Source: Toxoplasma gondii ME49 (taxonomy: Eukaryota; Apicomplexa; Conoidasida; Eucoccidiorida; Sarcocystidae). From it: a stretch of 64,000 nucleotides of DNA. Position 1 is the stretch's first letter. Each line of letters begins with the position of its first letter. Positions 33,230 through 45,000 of the stretch are shown here, one piece after another. Location: contig NC_031477.1 in the NCBI RefSeq assembly GCF_000006565.2, positions 5,604,183-5,668,182 on the forward strand, in the 5' to 3' direction. The position numbers were made by a program, and so were the translations under genes. Below the pieces are notes generated by a model. That model saw nothing but the letters and a program-made list of their open reading frames with translations. It did no database searches and was not told the DNA's origin.

Positions 33230-36168
33230 GTCCGTTCGAAGCGTCTTGTGTGTGTTTTGTACGCGCCACGTAACATGACCGACCCCCTTTGTTCAGTGGC
33301 CCCTCCGCCTCTGGCGTCTTCCTCCGCCTCTCGGCGATTCTGATTCTCAGTTTCGTCAGTCATCCATGCTCCCGAGTCCATCCTATGCATGCCCGAACTC
33401 TGTGTTTCAGTACATACGTACGTTTCAAGTGTAGTCGCGCAGGTGGGGCCTTGAAGGCTTGGCAGGATTTTGTACGCAGAGACTCCTGTATACGGGTTAT
33501 GTTCGCGCCCCCTCTTCGAAGAAGCGGTTCAGTCAGCAAACGCGACACACCTGGTGAAATCGGTCCTGTTAACTGTTGCCCTGCTGGTCTCAGCCATTCA
33601 CCGTTTTGTGGGGTGACGTTAAACGCAGCCGCTGTGTCTCAGGCCTGACTGGCGTACAAAAATGTCGCCAGCTTCGGGTGCAGACTCGACAAAAAACACG
33701 GAAAACGCGACGGTTTCTGTAAACAGCAAGACACCAGAGAATTAAACACGTCATCAGTAGCAGTTGCGGAGTCATCACACTCGCAATAGCTCACCCATGC
33801 ACGTACAAACTTGACTGCTTGCATCTCGTAACTGGAGGCATATTCAGTCCACACGCCCTGCGTCCGTAAGGAAAAGGAAAGGCTAACCGCTAGTTACAGA
33901 CGACAACTGCCGTAGCTGTAGATGAATGCTAATACTAGGTTGTATCTCTTATGACACTGCGTAACATACACATTACCTGCCATTCAAAGTAATTGTTTCT
34001 GCATCGGGTACGTTCACACGGGTACAGTTATACATAGAAGTGCGTGGAGATCTTTATCTTGGTGACTGGAAAAACGTGAAACCACGCGCACACGAAAAGG
34101 AATTTCACTTGCAGTTCGTGCGGCCCGCTGGAGCCGAAGAAGCTAATGACGTTTCTATCACGACCTCCAGCGCTGAATCTGGACTCGTGTATCTTCGAGC
34201 CAGACGCCTGGTCCTTCTTTGTGCCTAAACAACATGTAAACTGGACCACTGGCCTAGAAAGAGGAAACAGGCTCTCTCAAGCAGAGCAGAATACTGTGAA
34301 TTTCAAAGGACGTTTCCCGAGTTCGCTCTGCATGAAGAGCTGCCGCTGGTGAAAAATTCAGCGACAACTTTTTCACCAGACTAGCATAAATCTTTGGGCT
34401 TGTCCGTGCGCCGCGAGGCACTACTTTCTGGGCAAGAGGGGTAGCAACAGCCTGGGGAGCGTTTTCTTCACTGTGCTTGGAAAGTGTACGGTCGCAACTT
34501 AATTTCAAACTTTCCACGACATGGAGGCTTTCGCGAACTTGTCCACTTTTTTGAGTGCTTTTTTCTGGTGTTAAGCCACTAAAAGACATCGCCATTTTAG
34601 ATCGGTTGGTACAGAGTATCAAACCACTACAGGAATAGTAGATCTATGATCTGCTGGGAGACACTGTAAACCTCTTCCGAGTGATTCAACCGTAGAACCG
34701 GTGTACCGTATTCTGAAGGAAATCAAAGGTTCTTGTGTTCATCGAGCCCGGCCCGGTGGGCCAAAACAGCTGTATAGCCCACAACGAACAGCTGTTCTGT
34801 TTACTGAAAATCACGAGTCACAGCAAGAGCTTCTCGACCAGAAGCCAAAGCAGAAGAGCCAGAAACGAAGGGTGTCCTCGTCGAATGTTTTGGGTGCTCT
34901 GTAGCGTCTTTCGAGCTTTTTAAAGCGATTATAACCTAATTTTTCTAACACCCTGTAGCGGGTTCTCCCACATTTGCTACCTAACACAGTATCTTTCCAG
35001 CGCTGAATCCTGCTCTCGCGTCGTAGATTTTTGTAGCATGCCTCTAAACTGCCAGTTTTACCAGTTTTATTTTGCACAGCGAACACTGTGTATAAAGCAT
35101 GCCGTGAAAAACGATAACGATTTGTTTTGTACATCAAACAATGTGTAGTAGGAATGTCACGAAAGATCGCGCCTTCACATGCCGAAGCAGCAGCAATCGG
35201 GCAGAGAACCGTCGACAATTGACACACCGCTACATTAACCGTAGGGACTTGAGAAAAAGGACTCTATCAATGCTGCAGAATACTCATGTATATCGCTACC
35301 TCTGCGTTCCCATTTCTTGCACGAAAAAAATTCGCGTACAACAAGGAGTTTTCAGCACGGGAAATTCGTGGCATCATTTATCGACGAGGCTCTAGCCAAG
35401 CCACGCAGGGCAAGAGGCACAAGTTTCGGACTGAAGTTCCCACTGAAACAAAAATTTTTGAGCTTCACAACAGGACTCAAGCGACTTCCGAATAGTACGG
35501 TTCAACCAGGTTTTAATAAAAGATTGCTTTCGTGCACTTTAATTCTGTACCATATCGATTTAAGGTCCGAGTCTTAAATAGCTGAGCTTTAAGCAGCTGC
35601 CAGGGGTCGGAGGTCTTTGCGCACCAGGTGGGTCGGAACTTTTCTCGCGATGCATGCAGGTGTGTAAGCTGGCGCGGTACTTGTTCTTCAATTCCAACCG
35701 GATAAGGCAGCGACAACTCGCCGGATTCTTCACATTCTTCTCCGTCTACTATGCTCTCTCCCTTGTGTCTGGTCTCGCGAAAACTGCGTATTAGTACCTC
35801 CTTGGTTCCGCCGCTTGCCTCGGTCGACTGATAGGCGTGTCGTGATTCTGTCTCGGTTTCGCGTTGTTAAAACCGCTCTTACTCAGCGTGGAAACGTCTT
35901 TTGACCCCATAACATTCGCTGAAATTCATGCTGGCACTGTCTTCAGATTGCAGATGGTTCAAGTGGAGCCCCCGTCCGCGGCCTTCAGCAGCTTCCATAC
36001 GCCCAGACCAAACAGACTGGGGGTTCCGGCGCTTCTTACACTTTTTGCTCTGCATAAAAAACACATCAACAAGTTACTCCTCCCATGTGCAGCTGACCTT
36101 TGTGCATTCGCGTCCTTTCAGCAGGCGAACTTGTGATTACCCGCCGTGTTTATCTAGTTTGTCGAGCA
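33230..36168. other. Intergenic stretch between CDPK3 and DAD1
   Basis: Presumed 3' flank of CDPK3 and 5' flank of DAD1. It holds dispersed repeat copies at 33817-33931 and a poorly conserved direct repeat of about 38 bases around 35072-35155. No convincing exon is seen on either strand. Confidence 0.5.
33817..33931 (+). repeat. Dispersed repeat, composite copy
   Basis: The right part (33852-33931) pairs with the inverted copy at 21066-21145, with a perfect 22-base core at 33910-33931. The left part (33817-33850) resembles short stretches at 12979-13010 and 16043-16080. Finding both in one place suggests a single longer degenerate element. Confidence 0.55.
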
Positions 36169-37494
36169 ATGGCAAAGAACCGAAGTGCGCGACATGGCAC
36201 TGGACCTGGGGTGTTTGTACAGCAGACACGCGCGTCGGAGAGCTGTTTTGAGGACTCTTCACCCAGGACCAAAAGTTTGTCAGAAGAGCGACGAGATCCC
36301 GAGTTCAGCGACGGCGTTTCTCGGGAAGCGGAAGAGGGTAAGGAAACCTCTCTTGTTTCTGCGAAAAAAAGTGGTTCGGCTGGATCTCTCACGTGCATTG
36401 TTCGAGACCTCGCGAGAGCATACCTGCAACGATACCCGCCCCGCATCCTCATGATGGATGCATTCTGTGCGTGTCTACTCTTAATGGCGGGCCTGCTCGT
36501 CCTGTACGCGGTCCTCACTCGATCTACGTTCCCCTTCAACGCCTTCCTCTCTGCGTTCATCTCGTGCGTCGGCACGGCTGTCCTCACGGTCTGCTTCAGA
36601 ATCCAGGTGAGTCCCACGACAGAAGACATGGCAAGTGACACTTGAATCTGTGCGCGCCTTTCCGCGCCCCTTTCGTTCCAAGTTGCCGCAGCTACACCGA
36701 GACCGTGCATGCATGCAAGGAGCGATTTAGCAGCTCTCGTTTGTGTGTGCCTCAACGTCCTCGAAAAATACATCACCTGCAGAAAAGGGCACCATAAGGA
36801 GTCCAACACGCGCAAGAATAGAAACAGCCTCCAGAAAACGGGAACAATGTCGTGCATATTTATGTATGGGAGGGCGCAGAAGCAATTTGGCGCGACCAAC
36901 AGTATCTTCGGGTGCTTCGGGACGTAGTGGAAGTCTTTTGTAGTGCAGCACGAACATGCCACCAAAACGGCATCAACTGCAACTCAAGCCATATATATAT
37001 ATATATATATATATGGGTCCTGAGGTCCCAGTATCTCTGTTTAACCCAACGTATACATATCTCTCAATACCTGCATCGATATGCTAAATCAAAAAAACAC
37101 GAGTATACATAGGCTGACCGCTGAATACTTAACTCGATTATGCGTTTGTAGATATTTGAGAATATATACGTATACATATATATATCTATATATTTTAATG
37201 CTCCGTGGATGTGAGGAGCTGTGCTGTTTTTCTTATGCATTGTATTGCCTTGCTGTTTCCATTTCTCTCCTGAGATTCTGGATCAATGTAGGTCGTCTGC
37301 TGACGGAAGACGAGAGACACCGTTGGCTGTTTGCGACTGGAGGCGTTAATGCTTTTGTCGGTTACTGGACTGTGGATTTTCGGTTGCAGATTACCAACAA
37401 ATCCATATTCAAGCTCACGGAGGAGAGAGCACTCGCGGATTTCCTCCTTTGCAGCCTTCTTTTGCAAGTTGCCGTTTTCACTTTTATCGGTTGA
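36169..37494 (+). CDS. DAD1: DAD1/OST2 subunit of oligosaccharyltransferase
   Basis: Small integral ER-membrane subunit of the oligosaccharyltransferase complex, which transfers glycans to Asn residues of nascent proteins. Two exons, 36169-36606 and 37390-37494, join in phase 0 to give 180 residues. The conserved core runs from about residue 72 to the end: a first hydrophobic helix (about 95-115), the hallmark STFPFNAFLSAFISCVGT and VCFRIQ, then exon 2 with ITNKSIFKLTEERALADF and a final helix ending VAVFTFIG. These match the DAD1 family closely. Typical members have about 113-120 residues. Here about 65 extra N-terminal residues are polar and probably disordered (RSARHGTGPG, then Ser/Glu-rich). 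The ATG at 36169 opens this extension. An in-frame ATG lies further upstream in the same open frame, and a start closer to the core cannot be excluded. Confidence 0.93.
36991..37014. repeat. (AT)n microsatellite in DAD1 intron
   Basis: A 24-base AT tract inside the single intron of DAD1. A shorter, interrupted TA-rich stretch lies at about 37160-37195. Confidence 0.9.
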
Positions 37495-39086
37495 GAAAGA
37501 AGCAGAGCTGTGAAAGCATCCGCGTGTACGGCGGCGACCGATATTCTTTGCAACACCTCGTGTGGCCTTTTAGATACTTGCTGGCTTTGTTCCAGGTGAT
37601 GCGTATGTGCATGTGAATGTGTGTGCATGCAGGCACAGAATATGCATCTGTGCCTATCTGTATCAATCTCTGGATCTACGTCCGTCTGTCTATCCCTCTA
37701 TGCACTATTCTCTATCTGTTTACCTATCGCTTATGTGCACATGAACGCCTCGCTGTCCTCGATTCTGCAAACAAATCTCTCTGTCTATCCGTATGTAGTC
37801 GTTTGCCGACCTATTTAGGCAAAGGCACATACATATACTCTAGCGGTACACGAGCAGTGGGAGTTGACCGTGTGGGGAACTTGCTGACAAAAACGGAAAT
37901 GCAAAGAATGCGCATTCAAGCGGCGATTTGAAGGGAGTCACGGGATCTGTCGCGTGCGATCGAGAGACCCAGTTGGTGCCTACGAGTTGTAGTTCTCTGT
38001 CATTTCGTGAACGCGTGTCTTGAATCGAGGGTGACATACATAGCGCAGCCAAACAGTGGCGTTCTTGGTAAACGGAAGACACCGGTTTTTCGCCTTCACG
38101 AGCAGAACCTGCCGAACAGACGCGATTCTTTGGTTTTTCAAGGCATTCCGATTTGACGCGGTCCCCCAATCGCTACGACGATTAAGGAACTCCGGAACCA
38201 CGTGTTTAGGATATCAACAGGACGGGAGTTATGGTCTGCATTTCGCTTTTCACGTACACACACATCTATATGGGGGCATACAGAATCGAAGGTAGATAAA
38301 TTCGCCCAGCTCTCGAAAGTTTGGAACTCTGAGGCAATGCATTTGAGTGATTCGCGGAGGGTCGGTGGCACCCCAAAGGAAGGCCATCACCGATAAGGGT
38401 GACAGGCGACTGGCGATAGACCCCCAATAAAACAGACTGTTTTCAGACAGAAGCGCGCAAGAATCGTGGTAAAAAACGAGAGACCTTACGCAGAGGCTGC
38501 CAGCGTTTGTGGCTGAACAGAACTGCTGAAGCTTGCTGCATGCACTTTATGCCAGGCGAAATAATTCTTTGCCTTCCAATGTCTATCCCCTCCACACTCT
38601 ACCGAACAATCATTTTGACAAAGATGAGACAACATCTCAGCCTTCGGAGACGCGGAACGCTCACACTGCATTTCGTGACTGCCGGTCTACCCTTTGTATT
38701 TCTCAAGTTCCAGAGATACAGTAGTTAATACACGACGCGAACTACCAGTGCTTCGACCAATAAAAGTCGTCAACTCCGTTAGTCACAGTCGCCAAACAAT
38801 TATATGAGAGCTTCAAAATTGCAACCTAACTCCTTTTTCCGTGCGTATATCTTTGAATGCACCGTCTAACTTCCTGCCTTTCTCAGGAACACGAAGTCAG
38901 CTGTTGTCAAGCTCCCTTGGATTCACCGATCTGCTCCGGCATGGTATGTTCACTGTAGGAAGACGACGTGATCATAGTGGATGGAAATGCCGCCTTCGTT
39001 GAGGGGCGTTCGGACAGACGGCTAAGAGGGAAGGAAATGAAAAGTTCGTCGACTGACCTGCGATCGAGGCCGTCTTTCGGCGTTCT
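37495..39086. other. Convergent intergenic stretch, no gene seen
   Basis: Lies between the stop codons of DAD1 (plus) and the giant repeat-protein gene (minus). Expected to hold both 3' UTRs. Only short open frames without motifs are present. Confidence 0.5.
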
Positions 39087-42000
39087 TCATTTTGCTGCTT
39101 TTCTCTAAGAATTAATCGAGACACGGTCAAACTGAAAACGCCGTCATATGGGGGGAGAAAGCAAAGGACACTGATGGCAGTCCTATATATCTATTCGGGT
39201 GAGTTCGGGCGTTTGTTGCAGTGGTGTTTCTTGGAACGAAGGGTTGTTTCTGTAAATGAACGCCAGCGTGGTAAATGTTCGTCTCACCTTGATATCTGAA
39301 AGACACTGCGGCTCCGGTGATATCTTTCAATGACAGTTGATATCGGTTCGGCAATGCACGTGTGTCAACTCACTTTTTTTTTGAGATACTTGATAACCTG
39401 CTCCACGATTTCTTGCACCATCTCCTCTTCCTCCTCTGTCAGCGACACGTTGGTGTCCGTCCGCCGGGACTGACCGGCGAATGGGGCCTGAAGAAACACA
39501 GAGATATTCAGAACGAAGTCAAATGCAGACTTTCCTAGCGAGAACACGAGTTCACATCAGACTGTGAGGATGCCTTTGCGGTCACGTGGGTCCACTTTAG
39601 AGTCCTATCGCCACGACGACATTCGGTAATTTTATGATCGAAGGATCTGTCCTTGCTTTTTCCATGAGCCTTGAACATCACCACAAGGAGTGAGCTCCTA
39701 CGTACATCGTACAGCTGATTTCCTCCCTTGGCACGGGGCAGGATTGCTTGAGCTGAAGCAGGATCAGTGGAAGATCGGCGGAACGAACGGATGAACTTCA
39801 TGACATTCTCTGGGTTTGCGGGGTTGTCCTGGATGGCGTCTCCCTTCTGTCTGCACGTGCCATCTCCGCTTTCGGGCATAACAGCCTCTCCGTGGAGGTC
39901 TTGCAGTTTCTTTGACAACTGCCGAGCAGCTTCAAGCATCACAGCGTCCTCTCGGATGAAACTCGTCTGTCGCTCCAGGTTTCCATTTGAGTGTTCGCAG
40001 CAGACAAAGTTGCGCCCAACACCTCCTGGTCGTCCACTGTATTGTCTGCTTGCCTGGCGACTGACTCGCCAACTGGGTTGCCGGCTTCCGTCGTACGCGT
40101 TCCGTTCAGTCCCGCAAGGACTGGGCTGCCGGCTAACTCTCTCCGGAGCCTGATAGGGCGTGTGGTCCACTCCTCTATTGTGTTGCCTGCTAGCCTTCTG
40201 ACTAGGCGGGTAAGTGTAGAAACCATTGTCTTGTTCAACCATTTGACGACTTGCCTGGCGACTAGTCTGGTGAGTAGGCTGCGGGCTTGGTTGCCTTGAG
40301 TATGATTTGGTGGGTCCCGCATGTCTGTGTGGATTGTCGTGTCCAGAACGTGGAGGAGAGACTTCCTTCTGTTCCGTTCCGTAAGCTTGCCTGTCACTAC
40401 TCGTTCTCTGGAGAGCACCAGGAATGTGGCGGTCGCCCCTCTGGAAGCTTCTTTGCGGCTTGAGTCCGCCCTGGTAGGAAGGCAGCAAGAAATTCTTTTT
40501 TGCTGTCGGAGAGTTTTGAGCCCCTCGCTGAGGCACAGCTCTCGTTCTCCCGTCGCCTGTCGCTCTGCAGTCGCCAGGCGAGCCCCCGTTCGCCTCGGGG
40601 CAACCGACAATTTGTTGTGAGGGTGTCCTGCTTCGTCCTCTGCTGACGTCGCGAGCGTAATCGGGGTGTCTGCTGACGGGACTTGTTGGTTGCTGACTTG
40701 TCACCCTCGACACCTGGTAGCTTCGTTGTTTGCTCGATACCACCTGTTGCTGACAGCTCGATTGCCGGTTAGACAAGGCTGCCGTCCACTGGTGGGGCTG
40801 CATGCTTGGCTCGCGGCTTTTCGGTGACAGTCCAAACTGGTAGCACTCTTGTCTGTTGTTAGGCATCTCAGGACGGTAGGAAGTAGACTGTTTCACCGGT
40901 TGCATATTCGACTGGCTGCTCGGTTGCCTGCTGGGCTGTCGTCTCGACAATCCTTTTTCACGAGGATAGGGTGACTGGGAGCTAGATTGTCTCTCGGAAC
41001 GCACACTCGGCTGCACGCTCAACGGTCTGCTGGACATGACGTCCTCGTCCCCGTTGGATGCCTGCCAGCTGGGTGTAAGTTCGGGCTGCCCACTAGGTTG
41101 TCTTCTCGCTTGCCTATTGCGCTGTCTACATTCTTCTTGCTGAAGCGAGATTGGTCTCCCGCTAACCTGTCTGCTCGCTGCCGTGTCGGGTCGACCGCTA
41201 TTCTGTCCGGATGGTCGAATTTCCGCTGGCTGACTTGTCAGTCTACTCGGCACCTTTGACGGCTGACTGCATTCGCGGCTAGGCTCCCGACTCGAGCGCT
41301 CCCGGCCTGCAAGATTGCTTTGAAGTCTGCTTCGGTTCGGTGACGGCTGGTAATTCTCCATTCCACGTGGAGGCATCTGCGAGTGATATTGGCTCGACTG
41401 ATAACTCGATGAGGGCATTTGTTGTCCGCTAGGCTGTCTGCGGTTTGAGGAGGGAGCGTGCTGCAGATAACTCGAATTTGCCGCTGCTGACTGATGGATG
41501 GGCTGTCTGCTTCCCAGAGCAGACGACATTCCTCTGCTGGGATCCAGCGTTGGTATGCGGCTTCCTTGCCTACTCAGGGTAGAGGAGCCTGGCTGCCTGC
41601 TGGCTTCCCTGCTTGGGATGCCCTGTACACCACCACTGTATGCCACACTGATAGCAGGGCTTCCGGAGATGGCACGCGTTTTTTCGACATCCTGTCGGCT
41701 TGGAAGCCTACTAAGTTGTTTTTCTGGAAGGAGCATCGTGGTTGGAACAATGCTCGGCGCGACAGCAGGTCCACGACTCGAGGGCAGCTTCTGGGACTCT
41801 CCGAGGCTTGGGGTTTTCGACGGTGGGTCTTCCCAGTCGATGTCCGGCAGAAGGCCTTCCAGGCTGCTAGAGTCTTTGCTCTGAGTTCTGTCGTGTCCGT
41901 ATGAACTTCCCCTGCTCCTGCCATCTGAAATATTGCCATTTTGGATGCAGCCGCGGGAAAAGGAACCATCTGAAGAAGTCCACCACCGATCGTTGTCACC

Positions 42001-45000
42001 AGAGATCATGCCGCTTTCACCCCTCTGGCCTCCCCCAAAGCTCCGATGGTATGGCGGTTGGTCCTCATCTCTCCGACTTCCCATTTCCAAGACCCTAGAG
42101 GAATGCGTTAACCGATTCTGGCTGAGCCCCTGCGGATTATGAGGCCCGTCGTACTCTGTGTGTTCACGTGACCTGGTGCATTTAGACTGTGACGAAGGTT
42201 GCCTAATTGTGTTGCTTACAATTGTACTGCTGTACTGGGCAGGCTGGTCACTACCTTGGCGGCTTCCTTGCTGACTGAAGGGTAGCCAAGAGTTGGACGG
42301 CTGATGACTCTCTGGAAGTCGACGGTCATCGTGGGGTATGTAGCCAGTGAGACTGCCGTCACCCCTGCTTATTCGAGAAGACTCAGCGCCCCTGTCGATT
42401 GGCTCGGCAGGGTCGGCAGAGAAACTCCGCTGATGGCTCAGACGACGCGCTTGCAAATCTCCAGATACGCATGCACCTTCAGGCGATCCGCAGCTTGAGG
42501 ATCGCAAGTGACTGGGAGTCCTGTCGCTTAGTTGGCGGCTGCTGTTGTGCCACACGTGCTCTGCCACGCTGTCACTTGCCTGCGCCCTAATTTGCCGCGA
42601 CCTCTGGCTCCCTTGTCGACTGTGCAGGCCCTGTTCTTTCTGACTCCCGTATCGAGACGGCCGCTCTTGGCGGCTGCTCGTGTGTTGATTCGACTGCTGC
42701 CACTTTGTGTCTCTGCTGGACTGACGACTCGAGAGTAACCTACTCTGTGGCCGAGAAAGTTGACTATTTTGGTGCAAGTCTGGGCAGTCGGCTGCAACAT
42801 ACCCATTCGTCGAACGAAGCTGATGGCTCGGTTGCCGTTGCGCCTGCTCTCTAGCCGTATAATCAAAGGCACTGCCAAACCGGTGAGACGACTGGTAACC
42901 TGCCTGCTGACTGGCATGGTGGCTGGGAACGACATAGGAAACACCGCCTGTGTGGTGTGAGGGAAAACCGCCTGCACGCCGTGCCTTGCATCCTGGACTA
43001 CAGCATGCGAAACTCCGCTGCGGAGACGCCTGGAGTTTGGAACCAAGATCCCGCTCACCCCTGCAGAGCGCCGAATGCCCTTCCACGCACACCCCATTAT
43101 TCGCACAACTACGATGGCAGCTACGGTGGCGACTGGACTCGCGGCTGCCTCGCCGACTAGCAATGTAGTCCACCTCCGTATTCGGCTCGTACTGCCTATA
43201 GCCGCTGAGCTGGCGGGAGGCTTGTCTGCTTGACACATATTCCTCGAGGGGCTCGGTGCTCGTTATCGGTTGGTACGATGGCTGCCTGCTAGGCTGCCGA
43301 CTCGGCTGGCGACTCGGCTGGCGACTCGGCTGGCGGCTGGGCTGCCGACTCGGCTGGCGACTGCCTTGCCAACTAGCAATGTAGTCCACCTCCGTGTTCG
43401 GCTCGTACTGCCTATAGCCGCTGAGCTGGCGGGAGGCTTGTCTGCTTGACACATATTCCTCGAGGGGCTCGGTGCTCGTTATCGGTTGGTACGATGGCTG
43501 CCTGCTAGGCTGGCGACTGGGCTGGCGGCTGGGCTGGCGACTGGGCTGGTGGCTGGGCTGGCGGCTGGGCTGCCGACTCGGCTGGCGACTGCCTTGCCAA
43601 CTAGCAATGTAGTCCCCCTCCGTATTCGGCTCGTACTGCCTGTAGCCGCTGAGCTGGCGGGAGGCTTGTCTGCTTGACACATATTCCTCGAGGGGCTCGG
43701 TGCTCGTTATCGGTTGGTACGACGGCTGCCTGCTGGGCTGGCGGCTGGGCTGGCGACTCGGCTGGCGGCTGGGCTGCCGACTCGGCTGGCGACTGCCTTG
43801 CCAACTAGCAATGTAGTCCACCTCCGTATTCGGCTCGTACTGCCTATAGCCGCTGAGCTGGCGGGAGGCTTGTCTGCTTGACACATATTCCTCGAGGGGC
43901 TCGGTGCTCGTTATCGGTTGGTACGAAGGCTGCCTGCTAGGCTGGCGACTGGGCTGGCGGCTGGGCTGCCGACTCGGCTGGCGACTGCCTTGCCAACTAG
44001 CAATGTAGTCCACCTCCGTGTTAGGCTCGTACTGCCTGTAGCCGCTGAGCTGGCGGGAGGCTTGTCTGCTTGACACATATTCCTCGAGGGGCTCGGTGCT
44101 CGTTATCGGTTGGTACGATGGCTGCCTGCTGGGCTGGCGACTGGGCTGGCGACTCGGCTGGCGGCTGGGCTGCCGACTCGGCTGGCGACTGCCTTGCCGA
44201 CTAGCAATGTAGTCCACCTCCGTATTCGGCTCGTACTGCCTATAGCCGCTGAGCTGGCGGGAGGCTTGTCTGCTTGACACATATTCCTCGAGGGGCTCGG
44301 TGCTCGTTATCGGTTGGTACGACGGCTGCCTGCTGGGCTGGCGACTGGGCTGGCGGCTGGGCTGGCGACTGGGCTGGCGACTGCCTTGCCAACTAGCAAT
44401 GTAGTCCACCTCCGTATTCGGCTCGTACTGCCTGTAGCCGCTGAGCTGGCGGGAGGCTTGTCTGCTTGACACATATTCCTCGAGGGGCTCGGTGCTCGTT
44501 ATCGGTTGGTACGACGGCTGCCTGCTGGGCTGGCGACTGGGCTGGCGGCTGGGCTGCCGACTCGGCTGGCGACTGCCTTGCCAACTAGCAATGTAGTCCA
44601 CCTCCGTATTCGGCTCGTACTGCCTGTAGCCGCTGAGCTGGCGGGTGGCTTGTCTGCTTGACACATATTCCTCGAGGGGCTCGGTGCTCGTTATCGGTTG
44701 GTACGAAGGCTGCCTGCTAGGCTGGCGACTGGGCTGGCGACTGGGCTGGCGGCTGGGCTGGCGACTGGGCTGGCGGCTGGGCTGGCGGCTGGGCTGGCGA
44801 CTCGGCTGGCGGCTAGGCTGCCGACTCGGCTGGCGACTGCCTTGCCAACTAGCAATGTAGTCCACCTCCGTATTCGGCTCGTACTGCCTGTAGCCGCTGA
44901 GCTGGCGGGAGGCTTGTCTGCTTGACACATCTTCCTCGAGGGGCTCGGTGCTCGTTATCGGTTGGTGCGATGGCTGCCTGCTGGGCTGGCGACTCGGCTG

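Noticed and set aside
35072..35155. Apparent 38-base direct repeat
   Set aside because: Similarity is about two thirds by eye in AT-rich sequence, so it is not clearly above chance. Noted within the intergenic entry only.
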